Shown here: positions 28,380 to 36,835 of the stretch, one piece after another
Numbering within the stretch: the first letter of the stretch is position 1
Layout: each line of letters opens with the position of its first letter
Source of the DNA: Aequorivita sp.
GTDB lineage: Bacteria; Bacteroidota; Bacteroidia; Flavobacteriales; Flavobacteriaceae
NCBI GenBank assembly: GCA_024637015.1
Contig: JAGXGE010000039.1
Span: 1 to 40,543 of the forward strand
Direction of reading: 5' to 3'
Length of the DNA: 40,543 nucleotides
Made by a program: the position numbers and the translations under genes
The notes under the pieces: generated by a model
The model's input: the letters and a program-made list of their open reading frames with translations, nothing else
What the model was told of the DNA's origin: nothing
The model's database searches: none

Positions 28380-29381
28380 ATGGCTAAAAAGGAAGAACGT
28401 GATATTGTAATTTTAAATGAACGCATCGCTTTGGGCGAAAGCCGAACAATCGATTTCAGCATTGCAAAACTTTATACTTCCACAAAGGTTGAAATTCCTA
28501 TTATCATTGAACGTTCAAAAACGCCAGGCCCAACAGTTTTGATTACTGCAGCCATTCATGGAGATGAAATAAACGGCGTTGAAATTGTTCGACAACTAAT
28601 AGCCCGAAAATTGAACAAACCAAAACGGGGAACCATTATTTGCATTCCTATTCTTAACGTTTTTGGATTTTTAAATGGAGACCGTTCCTTTCCGGATGGG
28701 CGCGATCTAAACAGGGTTTTCCCAGGGACAAAATCAGGTTCGTTGGCGAGCCGCGTTGCGTATCATTTCACCAAAAAAGTTTTGCCTCACGCTGATTATT
28801 GTCTCGATTTTCACACAGGTGGAGCCAGCCGTTTCAACGCTGCGCAAATTCGCATAAAACCTGGCGATGAAAAACTGTTGGAGCTTGCAAAAGTTTTTAA
28901 TGCTCCGTTCACAGTTTATTCAAATACAATAGAAAAGTCATATAGAAATACCTGTCAGAAAATGGGCATTCCCGTTTTGCTTTTTGAAGGTGGAAAAAGC
29001 CGCGAAAGCAATAAACATATTGCAAAGGAAGGCGTTGACGGCATATTGCGCGTTCTTGACCATTTAGATATGTTGGGCAAAAGGCATGTTGCGCCAGACC
29101 CACTTAAAAAAACCGTTATTATAGAAAAAAGTAAATGGATACGAGCCCACCGGAGTGGCTTACTTCATGTAAAGATCGATTGCAATAAGCATGTTGAAAA
29201 AGGTGAGTTTTTGGCTACCATTACAGACCCTTATGGAAAAATGCGGTTCAAAGTTACTTCACCCAACGAAGGTTATATTATCAATGTGAACCAATCACCC
29301 ATTGTAAATCAAGGCGATGCTATTTTTCATATTTCAACGTTAAATACAGCAAATACTGAAGGGGAAGAAATGGAAGATTAA
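28380..29381 (+). CDS. Succinylglutamate desuccinylase/aspartoacylase family protein
   Basis: This 333-residue M14-like zinc enzyme shows the metal ligands of the AstE/AspA family: His and Glu in AAIHGDEINGVE (about 58-69) and a later His in DYCLDFHTGG (about 138-147). DLNRVFPG holds the substrate-binding Asn-Arg. A C-terminal beta domain (about 250-325) resembles a barrel-sandwich fold. The family hydrolyses N-acyl amino acids. In this operon, two bases after a RimK ligase, it may trim or deacylate the glutamylated product; that is inference. It ends one base before the next gene. Confidence 0.88.
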   Translation: MAKKEERDIVILNERIALGESRTIDFSIAKLYTSTKVEIPIIIERSKTPGPTVLITAAIHGDEINGVEIVRQLIARKLNKPKRGTIICIPILNVFGFLNGDRSFPDGRDLNRVFPGTKSGSLASRVAYHFTKKVLPHADYCLDFHTGGASRFNAAQIRIKPGDEKLLELAKVFNAPFTVYSNTIEKSYRNTCQKMGIPVLLFEGGKSRESNKHIAKEGVDGILRVLDHLDMLGKRHVAPDPLKKTVIIEKSKWIRAHRSGLLHVKIDCNKHVEKGEFLATITDPYGKMRFKVTSPNEGYIINVNQSPIVNQGDAIFHISTLNTANTEGEEMED

Positions 29382-29382
29382 A

Positions 29383-29967
29383 ATGATGGAGAAAAAAGGA
29401 CTTCGTTTAAAATACAAAAAACTTCGAGAGAATCTTTCCGAATATTCCATCGAAGAAATGAGCCTTCAGATTGCCAATCAAGCCTTGAAACTTCCTATTT
29501 GGAGCAAAACCTATTACCATGTTTTTCTTCCCATTTCAGCAAAAAAAGAAGTTAACACAGAATATGTGATGCATATTTTGCAAGGAAAAGACAAAAGCAT
29601 TGTTGTTTCAAAAGTAGATTTTAATTCAGATGAAATGCAGCATTTTTTATTGCAGGAAAACACGGTTTTGAAAACTTCAAAATACGGAATTCCGGAACCT
29701 ATATCGGGGATTGAAATTGCGCCAGAAATACTGGACGTGGTTTTCGTCCCATTATTGGCTTATGACCAAAAAGGGAATCGTATTGGTTATGGAAAAGGGT
29801 TTTATGATCGCTTTTTGGCAAAATGCAATCCCAACACAGTTTTTGTTGGTCTTTCCTTTTTTGAACCCGAACCTTCAACCCCTTTTGAAGCTAAAGATGT
29901 GCCATTAAATTTTTGCATCACACCAAAAAAAATACTATATTTTAAAAATAACCTCTTATCTTTATGA
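29383..29967 (+). CDS. 5-formyltetrahydrofolate cyclo-ligase
   Basis: This enzyme makes 5,10-methenyl-THF from 5-formyl-THF using ATP. The 194 residues have the usual basic N-terminal helix (LRLKYKKLRENLS) and the family signature RIGYGKGFYDRFL (about 138-150) that binds phosphate. It starts one base after the aspartoacylase-family gene and may be co-transcribed with it, although its role in one-carbon metabolism is separate. Two adjacent ATG codons (29383 and 29386) can serve as start. Confidence 0.92.
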   Translation: MMEKKGLRLKYKKLRENLSEYSIEEMSLQIANQALKLPIWSKTYYHVFLPISAKKEVNTEYVMHILQGKDKSIVVSKVDFNSDEMQHFLLQENTVLKTSKYGIPEPISGIEIAPEILDVVFVPLLAYDQKGNRIGYGKGFYDRFLAKCNPNTVFVGLSFFEPEPSTPFEAKDVPLNFCITPKKILYFKNNLLSL

Positions 29968-30000
29968 GGTTATACTATTATTAACCAATTAATTAAAAAA

Positions 30001-30288
30001 ATGGAAACAACCAATCAACCAATGGGAACCCCTCCAGATAACAACTTGGTATGGGCAATTCTATGTACCGTTTTATGCTGCCTACCCTTGGGCATCGTGT
30101 CAATAATTAAAGCAACAAAAGTAAAAGAACTCTGGGCCCAAGGCGACATTATTGGTGCCCAAAAAGCTGCCGATGATGCAAAGAAATGGGCAATTTGGGG
30201 CGCAATTATTGGTCCTGTACTATATATTCTTTTTTGGATTTTGTATTTTGTGGTTTTTGCTGGTGCTTTAGCTTTTGGAAACTACTAA
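30001..30288 (+). CDS. CD225/dispanin-like small membrane protein
   Basis: The 95 residues consist of a short proline- and asparagine-rich N-terminus, a first membrane segment with the typical turn (VWAILCTVLCCLPLGIVSII, about 22-41) and a soluble loop (VKELWAQGDIIGAQKAADDA). A second membrane segment (about 70-90) follows. This is the bacterial CD225/dispanin layout, a small family of unknown function. It overlaps the DUF2752 gene by 14 bp in another frame. Confidence 0.85.
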   Translation: METTNQPMGTPPDNNLVWAILCTVLCCLPLGIVSIIKATKVKELWAQGDIIGAQKAADDAKKWAIWGAIIGPVLYILFWILYFVVFAGALAFGNY

Positions 30289-30688
30289 ATTTTTAAAAAT
30301 AGCCCTTATAGCTTGCCTGCTTGGGGGCTTTTTCTTTATATACTATTCTTTCAATCCTTCCATTAATTCCTTTTTCATTCCCTGCCCTTTTCATCATTTC
30401 ACAGGTCTTTATTGTCCAGGATGTGGCTCGCAGCGTGCAATCCATCTATTGTTGCACGGAGATATTGTTGGAGCTTTTAGGTTCAATCCATTAATGGTTT
30501 TGACCTTGCCAATTTTGGTTTACGGCTTGGGAATTACGGTCACAAATTGGATTTTTGGTACCCGTTATCGGTTTATGCTTTTCTATAGTAACCTATTTAT
30601 TTTTGGATATTTCGGATTGGCAATCCTTTATTGGGTCTTGAGAAATTTACCTTTTTATCCTTTTGATTTGCTTGCGCCTATAAGTTGA
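30275..30688 (+). CDS. DUF2752 membrane protein
   Basis: This 137-residue protein has three hydrophobic segments and the DUF2752 signature CPGCGSQRAIHLLLHGD (about 48-64). The two close cysteines and the Arg/His cluster are conserved in the family, but no activity is known. The frame starts at TTG 30275 inside the end of the CD225 gene; no ATG exists before the first helix, so the exact start is uncertain. CD225 and DUF2752 genes are often neighbours in Bacteroidetes, which suggests joint function. Confidence 0.82.
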   Translation: METTKFLKIALIACLLGGFFFIYYSFNPSINSFFIPCPFHHFTGLYCPGCGSQRAIHLLLHGDIVGAFRFNPLMVLTLPILVYGLGITVTNWIFGTRYRFMLFYSNLFIFGYFGLAILYWVLRNLPFYPFDLLAPIS

Positions 30689-30694
30689 AAACTA

Positions 30695-31306
30695 TTATTC
30701 TGAAATCTCTTTCTTTGGAAATGCCTTTTTATTGAAAATCAATAACAAAATAACCCCAACACTGATAGAAGAATCCGCAATATTGAAAACGGGGTCAAAG
30801 AATGTGAAATACTCACCACCCCAAAAAGGCACCCATTCTGGCATCATGCCGCCGTACAACGGAAAATAAAGCATGTCTACTACCTTTCCGTGAAATAACG
30901 TTCCGTAACCTCCACCCTCGGGAAATAAAGTCGCTACTTGATGATGGCTGTCGTTAAAAATAATTCCATAAAATACAGAATCAATAATGTTTCCCAGCGC
31001 ACCTGCAAAAATCAAAGCAATGCAACAAATCAAGATACGCGACGCATTTTTTTGAACAGAATCCCAAAGCCAGTATCCAATACCCCCAATTGCTACTATT
31101 CTAAAAAGCGTTAAAATAAGCTTTCCGTATTCCCCTGGAATTTTTGCGCCCCAAGCCATACCTTCATTCTCAACAAAAAGAATCCGGAACCAATCAAAAA
31201 CACGGATTTCTTCGCCTAAAAAAAAATGCGTTTTGATATAAAGTTTCGAAATCTGATCGACCAATAGGACCAGAATAATAATTAGAGTAGCTTTTTTTAG
31301 GCTCAT
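30695..31306 (-). CDS. lspA: Lipoprotein signal peptidase (signal peptidase II)
   Basis: LspA cleaves the signal peptide of lipid-modified prolipoproteins in the inner membrane. The 203-residue protein has four membrane helices. The catalytic aspartates lie in GNIIDSVFYG (about 106-115) and FNIADSSISVG (about 175-185), the NxxD and FNxAD motifs. It is longer than the 160-170 residues of E. coli LspA because of a loop between these motifs (about 118-165), a common Bacteroidetes trait. It lies downstream of the frameshifted gene on the same strand. The window encodes several lipoproteins that need this enzyme. Confidence 0.95.
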   Translation of the reverse strand: MSLKKATLIIILVLLVDQISKLYIKTHFFLGEEIRVFDWFRILFVENEGMAWGAKIPGEYGKLILTLFRIVAIGGIGYWLWDSVQKNASRILICCIALIFAGALGNIIDSVFYGIIFNDSHHQVATLFPEGGGYGTLFHGKVVDMLYFPLYGGMMPEWVPFWGGEYFTFFDPVFNIADSSISVGVILLLIFNKKAFPKKEISE

Positions 31307-31362
31307 AACTTTATAGGCTTTCTTTCACTAAAGCTTCGGAAAGCGATGCAAAAATAGCAATA

Positions 31363-31977
31363 TTATTTGGTTTGCAGTAGCGAAATACTACCATTGATAT
31401 TTTCTGCCTCAATAAGAAATTTTCCGCCTGAAGAAAGTTCATTTTCAACAATTCCATTCTTTGAAATAGCCTTTCCCGAAACAATACTATTGGCAAAAAC
31501 TGTGATGTTAACATTCACAGTTTTAAGATGGGCGTTTCCAGAAAAATTACGTAACTCACAATTTACACTTTCTATGGAAACAGCAAGATTCTTATAAGAC
31601 CCACTTGCAAAAACTGAAGCCAACTTGGATTTTATTTCAATGGAAATTTCTTTAGGAATAATTAATTTCACTTCCACAGCCATTACTTTGTGGGCGGCCA
31701 GTTTATCATTTTCCAAAGGAAAAAACGGCGCGAATCCTGTATTCAAAGAAAGGGTTCCTTCAGAAATTTTTTTTCAACAATTATACTTTCGGAATGTTCT
31801 CCGGAAATGTGCACTGCAAGTTTTATAGTTGATTCCTCTGAAGATTGGATTGTAACTTTACTAATCAATTGAAAGCGAATGTATCCCTTCAGAAGCGATT
31901 TCTTTTTGAATCACTTTTTGTGCGCTACAAAAAGTAGATACAAAAATTAACGAGACAATTATCCATAGTTTTTTCAA
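31363..31977 (-). pseudogene. Exported DUF4097-like protein, broken by two frame changes
   Basis: Three pieces on the minus strand read as one protein. Piece 1 (31977-31861, TTG start) has a signal peptide (WIIVSLIFVSTFCSAQ) and the sequence IQKEIASEGIHSLSI, then stops at TAG 31861. Piece 2 lies in another frame (about 31890-31770) and reads SKVTIQSSEESTIKLAV, GEHSESIIVEKK. Piece 3 returns to the first frame (about 31767-31363): ISEGTLSLNTGF through INGSISLLQTK. The second shift falls at an A8 run (31767-31774), where one more A would restore the frame. The first falls near 31865-31890. The start touches the T run of the upstream terminator, so no own promoter is obvious. A homopolymer sequencing error could explain the second shift but not easily the first. 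Confidence 0.75.
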
Positions 31978-31978
31978 A

Positions 31979-32008
31979 TAAAAAAAGCCCCAATACACGA
32001 AAGGGGCT
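31979..32008 (-). terminator. Intrinsic terminator of ileS-dksA-like operon
   Basis: AGCCCC (31986-31991) pairs with GGGGCT (32003-32008) around an 11-nt loop. On the minus strand a T-rich run follows. It lies 38 bp past the stop of the DksA/TraR-like gene. Confidence 0.85.
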
Positions 32009-32046
32009 GTGTTTTTAGTTTCCCTTCTGGGAAGTTTACAGAAATA

Positions 32047-32430
32047 TTATTTCTGCAAATTTTTTGCCTCAATACTCAGTGTGGCATGCGGAACGAGCTT
32101 CAAACGTTCTTTGTTGATTAATTTGCCTGTAACCCGGCAAACGCCGTAGGTTTTGTTTTCAATACGGACCAATGCGTTTTTAAGGTCGCGAATAAACTTC
32201 TCTTGACGAATGGCAAGTTGTGAATTCGCTTCTTTGCTCATTACTTCGCTACCTTCGTCAAAAGCTTTGAAAGTAGGGGAGGTATCATCTGTGCCGTTGT
32301 TGCTATCGTTTTTATAGGAACTTTGGATCAACTCCAACTGTTCCGTAGCTTTCTTTATCTTATCATTCAAAAGTGTTTTGAATTCTTCCAGCTCGGCATC
32401 TGAATATCTGGTTTTTTCTGTATCTGTCAT
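32047..32430 (-). CDS. TraR/DksA-family regulator lacking most zinc-finger cysteines
   Basis: This 127-residue protein has an N-terminal coiled-coil hairpin (about 10-95) carrying acidic residues and the DEGSE motif. A C-terminal finger region follows (about 95-125; YGVCRVTGKLINKERLKLVPHATLSIEAK in part). DksA-family proteins enter the RNA polymerase secondary channel and modulate initiation. Only one cysteine remains of the usual four, so a classical C4 zinc site cannot form; this is typical of the Bacteroidetes subgroup but means zinc-independent folding. The gene starts two bases after ileS on the same strand, so both share a transcript. Confidence 0.9.
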   Translation of the reverse strand: MTDTEKTRYSDAELEEFKTLLNDKIKKATEQLELIQSSYKNDSNNGTDDTSPTFKAFDEGSEVMSKEANSQLAIRQEKFIRDLKNALVRIENKTYGVCRVTGKLINKERLKLVPHATLSIEAKNLQK

Positions 32431-32432
32431 GT

Positions 32433-35400
32433 CTAATGTTTTTTAATGCTTATACGTGTTTCAATTTCGTCAAAAGCAATTTCCGTTCCGTTAACAATTT
32501 GAGGTTGAAATTGCAAAACCTCTGTTAGTGTTTCTTCTTTTATATACTGTAGGTTTTGGTTTACCGCCACCTTTAGTTTCTCATTATCTTGAAGTGTTAC
32601 CTCAATCCGGTCTGTTATTTCAAAACCGCTATCTTTTCGTAGGTTTTGAATTCTGTTTACCAATTCTCGGGAAATTCCTTCATTTTTCAAATCAGGTGTT
32701 ATCGTAACATCCAGTGCTACAGTAACTCCGTCTGCATTTGCAACCAACCATCCCTCAATATCCTGAGAACTTATGATTACATCATCGAGCGCCAAAGTAG
32801 TATTTTTTTCATTAATAGAAACAGTTATTTCACCATCTTTTTCAAGAGTTGCAATTTGTTTCTGATCAAATCCTGAAATGACAGCTGCTACTGCTTTCAT
32901 ATCTTTTCCAAAACGGGGACCAAGCACCTTAAAATCTGGTTTTATCTGTTTTACCAACATTCCGGAACCTTCGTCTATCAATTCAATCTCCTTTACGTTC
33001 ACTTCACTTTTTATCAAATCTGAAACTGCCAGTATTTCTTCTCGTTCTGAAGTTTCCAAAACTGGAATCATAATTTTTTGAAGTGGTTGGCGCACTTTTA
33101 TCTTTTCTCTTTGTCGTAACGAAAGCACCAATGATGATATTGTCTGTGCCTTCTGCATCTTGTGCTCCAACTTTTTATCAATGAACGAAGCATCCGCTTT
33201 TGGAAAATCAGTCAAATGTACCGATGCTTTTTTATCTTTTGCAGTTCCCTGTGTTAAATCTATGTAAAGCCTATCCATAAAGAAAGGAGCCACGGGAGCA
33301 CCTAATTTTGCTACAGTTTCCAAGCATGTGTATAGCGTTTGGTAGGCCGAAATCTTATCGTCATTATAGCTTCCCTTCCAGTATCTTCTTCTGCTCAAAC
33401 GAACAAACCAGTTACTCAAATTTTCCTGAACAAATTCTGAAATAGCACGTGTGGCTTTGGTTGGTTCATAATCTGCATAATAATCGTCCACTTTTTGGAT
33501 GAGTGTGTGCAATTCTGAAAGTATCCAACGATCTATTTCCGGACGCTTTTCCAGCGAAAGGTCTTTTTCAAGATACTGAAAATTGTCGAGATTGGCATAA
33601 AGGCTAAAGAAACTATAGGTATTATAAAGGGTTCCAAAGAATTTATTGCGCACTTCAGCTATTCCGTCTTGGTCAAATTTGAGGTTATCCCAAGGATTTG
33701 CATTACTAATCATATACCAACGTGTGGCATCTGGACCATACACATCCAAGGTTTCAAAAGGATCCACGGCATTGCCAAGACGTTTGCTCATCTTTTGACC
33801 ATTTTTATCCAAAACAAGACCATTTGAAACAACGTTTTTATAGGCAACATCATCAAAAATCATGGTTGCTATTGCGTGCAATGTATAGAACCAGCCACGA
33901 GTTTGATCTACACCTTCTGCAATAAAATCTGCTTTGCGCCAGGTATTTTCAACCTTTTCTTTGTTTTCGAAAGGATAATGCCATTGTGCATACGGCATGC
34001 TTCCGCTGTCAAACCAAACGTCTATCAAATCGGCTTCGCGCTTCATTGGTTTCCCGCTTGGTGAAACGAGGATTATCTCATCTACAATATTTTTGTGAAG
34101 ATCAACTTTCGCATAGTTTTCTTCGGAAAAATCGCCTGGTTTAAAACTTTCAAAAATATCCTGCTCCATTAATCCTGCTAAGACCGATTTCTGCATTTCG
34201 GCTTTCAGCTCTTCTATAGAACCTATAATGATTTCTTCTTTTCTGTCCTCAGTTCTCCAAATTGGCAAAGGAATTCCCCAGTAACGCGAACGTGATAGAT
34301 TCCAATCGTTGGCGTTTGCAAGCCAGTTGCCAAAACGGCCTTCACCGGTTGCTTTGGGTTTCCAGTTTATTTCTTTGTTCAATTCAAACATTCTATCACG
34401 GAAATCGGTCACTTTTATAAACCATGAATCCAAAGGATAGTATAAAATCGGTTTGTCGGTTCGCCAGCAATTTGGGTAGCTGTGTAAATATTTCTCAACT
34501 TTGAAGGCTTTATTTTCAGTCTTCAGTTTTATGGCAATTTCTACGTCAACAGATTTTTCTGGAACTTCAGAATCTTCATAATATTCGTTCTTCACGTACT
34601 TGCCTGCAAGTTCCTTCATTTCTGGACGGAACTTCCCTTGCAAATCCACAAGCGGAACAAGATTACCGTTTTCGTCCTTTACAAGCATTGGTGGTATTTC
34701 CGGTACGGCTTCTTTTGCAACCTTGGCATCATCTGCGCCAAAGGTTGGTGCGGTGTGCACGATTCCGGTACCGTCCTCGGTTGTTACAAAATCACCTGCA
34801 ATTATTCTAAAAGCATTTTCAGGGTTTTCAAAAGGAGATACATAATCCAACAACTGCTCATATCGGATTCCCAATAAATCTGCGCCTTTAAATTCCTTCA
34901 CGATGTAATATGGAATTACTTTATCGCCCTGTTTATAAGCTTCTAGGACTTCTTCATTTGGTTTTTCCTCGTAATTTTTTTCAAATTGGCTAGCAACCAA
35001 ATTTTTCGCCAAAACTACATTTATAGGTTGAAAAGTGTATTGGTTGAAAGTTTTCACCAAAACATAATCAATCTTTGCCCCTACCGTCAATGCAGTATTG
35101 CTCGGAAGTGTCCAAGGAGTAGTCGTCCAAGCAAGGAACCAAATATTGTTTGATACTTCACCTAGAAAATCAGGCAAGGTTTCTGCCATAGCCTTAAATT
35201 GGGCAACAACGGTTGTATCTGTAATATCTTGGTACGTTCCAGGTTGATTCAATTCGTGCGAGCTCAATCCTGTTCCCGCTTTTGGGGAATATGGTTGAAT
35301 AGTATAGCCTTTGTAAAGTAAATTTTTATTGTAAATCTCTTTGAGCAACCACCAAACGGTTTCCATATATTTTGGTTCGTAGGTTACGTAAGGATCACTC

Positions 35401-35837
35401 ATATCTACCCAATAACCGTAGTTTTCGGTTACTTTGTTCCACACATCGGTATAGCGCATTACAGCTTTTTTACAAGCCGCGTTGTAATCTTCCACTGAAA
35501 TCTTTTTGCCGATGTCTTCTTTGGTTATCCCGAGCTCTTTTTCAACACCCAATTCTATCGGTAAACCGTGTGTGTCCCACCCCGCTTTTCGGTCAACTTT
35601 AAAACCTTTTTGAGTTTTGTAGCGGCAAAAAATATCTTTTATAGCACGCGCCATTACGTGGTGAATGCCCGGCAAGCCATTGGCTGAAGGCGGTCCTTCA
35701 AAAAACACAAACGGTGTCTGCCCCTCGCGAATGGAAATACTCTTCTCAAAAATGCTTTCTTCTTTCCAGAAATCGAGTACTTCTTCCGCCAGTTTAGGGA
35801 GGTCTAGCCCTTTGTATTCTTTAAATTTTGTGCTCAT
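32433..35837 (-). CDS. ileS: Isoleucyl-tRNA synthetase, type 2
   Basis: This enzyme charges tRNA-Ile. The 1134-residue class I synthetase has the HIGH-type motif GPPSANGLPGIHH near residue 50. A large editing domain (about 190-430) follows, including TTPWTLPSNTAL and GTGIVHTAP. The KMSKR signature (NGQKMSKRLGNAVDP, about 685) is followed by an anticodon-binding region and a long C-terminal extension. The HIGH context, the length and the absence of the C-terminal Cys-based zinc finger place it in the type 2 (eukaryote-like) group, often less sensitive to mupirocin. I start at ATG 35837 (MSTKFKEYKG), not the in-frame ATG at 35867, whose extension is not family-like. It shares an operon with the DksA/TraR-like gene. 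Confidence 0.97.
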   Translation of the reverse strand: MSTKFKEYKGLDLPKLAEEVLDFWKEESIFEKSISIREGQTPFVFFEGPPSANGLPGIHHVMARAIKDIFCRYKTQKGFKVDRKAGWDTHGLPIELGVEKELGITKEDIGKKISVEDYNAACKKAVMRYTDVWNKVTENYGYWVDMSDPYVTYEPKYMETVWWLLKEIYNKNLLYKGYTIQPYSPKAGTGLSSHELNQPGTYQDITDTTVVAQFKAMAETLPDFLGEVSNNIWFLAWTTTPWTLPSNTALTVGAKIDYVLVKTFNQYTFQPINVVLAKNLVASQFEKNYEEKPNEEVLEAYKQGDKVIPYYIVKEFKGADLLGIRYEQLLDYVSPFENPENAFRIIAGDFVTTEDGTGIVHTAPTFGADDAKVAKEAVPEIPPMLVKDENGNLVPLVDLQGKFRPEMKELAGKYVKNEYYEDSEVPEKSVDVEIAIKLKTENKAFKVEKYLHSYPNCWRTDKPILYYPLDSWFIKVTDFRDRMFELNKEINWKPKATGEGRFGNWLANANDWNLSRSRYWGIPLPIWRTEDRKEEIIIGSIEELKAEMQKSVLAGLMEQDIFESFKPGDFSEENYAKVDLHKNIVDEIILVSPSGKPMKREADLIDVWFDSGSMPYAQWHYPFENKEKVENTWRKADFIAEGVDQTRGWFYTLHAIATMIFDDVAYKNVVSNGLVLDKNGQKMSKRLGNAVDPFETLDVYGPDATRWYMISNANPWDNLKFDQDGIAEVRNKFFGTLYNTYSFFSLYANLDNFQYLEKDLSLEKRPEIDRWILSELHTLIQKVDDYYADYEPTKATRAISEFVQENLSNWFVRLSRRRYWKGSYNDDKISAYQTLYTCLETVAKLGAPVAPFFMDRLYIDLTQGTAKDKKASVHLTDFPKADASFIDKKLEHKMQKAQTISSLVLSLRQREKIKVRQPLQKIMIPVLETSEREEILAVSDLIKSEVNVKEIELIDEGSGMLVKQIKPDFKVLGPRFGKDMKAVAAVISGFDQKQIATLEKDGEITVSINEKNTTLALDDVIISSQDIEGWLVANADGVTVALDVTITPDLKNEGISRELVNRIQNLRKDSGFEITDRIEVTLQDNEKLKVAVNQNLQYIKEETLTEVLQFQPQIVNGTEIAFDEIETRISIKKH

Positions 35838-35864
35838 AAAATTGTTGTGCTTCAAATAAGTGTG

Positions 35865-35872
35865 CAAAAGTA
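35865..35872 (-). promoter_or_regulatory. Possible -7 box for ileS
   Basis: On the minus strand this reads TACTTTTG, matching TAnnTTTG, 27 bp before the ileS ATG. If it is used, transcription would begin downstream of the alternative ATG at 35867, which agrees with the shorter start. No clear -33 TTG is seen. Confidence 0.35.
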
Positions 35873-35965
35873 AGGTTTTTTAAAGAAAAAGACCATCGCT
35901 CTTAACTATGAGTTTGCGAAGAAAATAAAACATCATATTATAAATATTTAATCGGTTATAGTTAT

Positions 35966-35997
35966 AAAAAAAAGCTGCCTCAAATTAAGGCAGCTTT
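35966..35997 (-). terminator. Intrinsic terminator of the small lipoprotein gene
   Basis: AAAGCTGCCT (35971-35980) and AGGCAGCTTT (35988-35997) form a perfect 10-bp stem with a 7-nt loop. On the minus strand a T run follows. It lies 26 bp past the lipoprotein stop. Confidence 0.9.
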
Positions 35998-36023
35998 AAT
36001 GTATTTTTTAGAAACGATTTCTT

Positions 36024-36533
36024 TTATTGCTTAGTAAATCTAAGTTCTTCGGTATAAACAGTATTGTCACCATTTGGTTGAGTAGTAGTTTCTGATAAAT
36101 TTATTTTAAAACCTGTAGGACTAAAATTACTAACCTTATAGGTTGAACCGTCTATTGTTAATTCTGCAGTGGCAGCATTTACGGAATACCCACTTGTTTC
36201 GTTGTCAAGATCAACTATATATGTCTCAGTTGAACTTTGACTACCTTGTGTTACAGTTTCAGTAATTCTGTATGTTCCATCAACAGTCAAAGTATTGTTT
36301 GAAGCAAAAACAGCGCTTATGTTAAAAGTATCTCCCGTAGAAGTTGTAGTTGTAACCACATCAAAACCGCTAACATTTACGGTCTCAACTTCTCTGCTTT
36401 CAAAAAAAGTAATTTTGTAAGTCCCTGTAAGGTTGTCTTTGTTATAATCATAAGTATCATTATCATCATCTTTGCTACAACTAATAGCTGCAATAGAAAG
36501 GACAAAAAGGAATATCAATTTTGTTAATTTCAT
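36024..36533 (-). CDS. Small lipoprotein, lipocalin-like beta-rich
   Basis: The 169 residues begin with a lipoprotein signal (VLSIAAISC, Cys19) and an acidic linker (SKDDDNDTYDYNKDN), often seen in exported Bacteroidetes lipoproteins. A beta-rich domain follows with an opening LTGTYKITFFES and regularly spaced strands ending YTEELRFTKQ. The pattern resembles lipocalin-like families but I recognise no specific one. The 134 bp upstream of its start, up to the gene remnant at 36668, contain no confident promoter match. Confidence 0.8.
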   Translation of the reverse strand: MKLTKLIFLFVLSIAAISCSKDDDNDTYDYNKDNLTGTYKITFFESREVETVNVSGFDVVTTTTSTGDTFNISAVFASNNTLTVDGTYRITETVTQGSQSSTETYIVDLDNETSGYSVNAATAELTIDGSTYKVSNFSPTGFKINLSETTTQPNGDNTVYTEELRFTKQ

Positions 36534-36667
36534 AATCTTGAGGTTTTTAAATTTTCGGTGAATATAGCGCCATTTCAGATAATAACACCAAAACCATCCT
36601 TTTATTATAATTTGGTCTACCTCTAATGTGGTTGAAATCTCGTTTTTAATATAAAAATTAAATTTAT

Positions 36668-36835
36668 TTATGCTACAGACAACCTATCTTCATCGTTATT
36701 TTTAAATATTTCGAAGGTTTTTTCCCAAAACGTCATCATTATTTTGAATACTGCATTTTTTCCCTCAAATTTGATGTCTTTTAAGATTTTATATAATATT
36801 AGATAAGTATATACCTTGTATACTTTGCTTAGTTG
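36668..36835 (-). pseudogene. C-terminal remnant of an unknown gene at the element border
   Basis: On the minus strand a frame open for about 55 codons ends at TAA 36668. It reads like real protein: FEGKNAVFKIMMTFWEKT, then EIFKNNDEDRLSVA. There is no plausible start: the only ATGs would give 23 residues, and further upstream the frame runs into the 34-bp inverted repeat and hits a stop (36836-36838). I read it as the 3' end of a gene whose 5' part is gone. The rest is not found on the other side of the element, so simple insertion does not explain the loss. I do not recognise the family. Confidence 0.5.
36793..36826 (+). repeat. Left 34-bp inverted repeat
   Basis: This is the perfect reverse complement of 40038-40071; identity ends abruptly on both sides. 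It contains ATAAGTATATACCTTGTATA. The inner end lies 2 bp before the stop codon of the small ORF at 36829. Confidence 0.95.
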
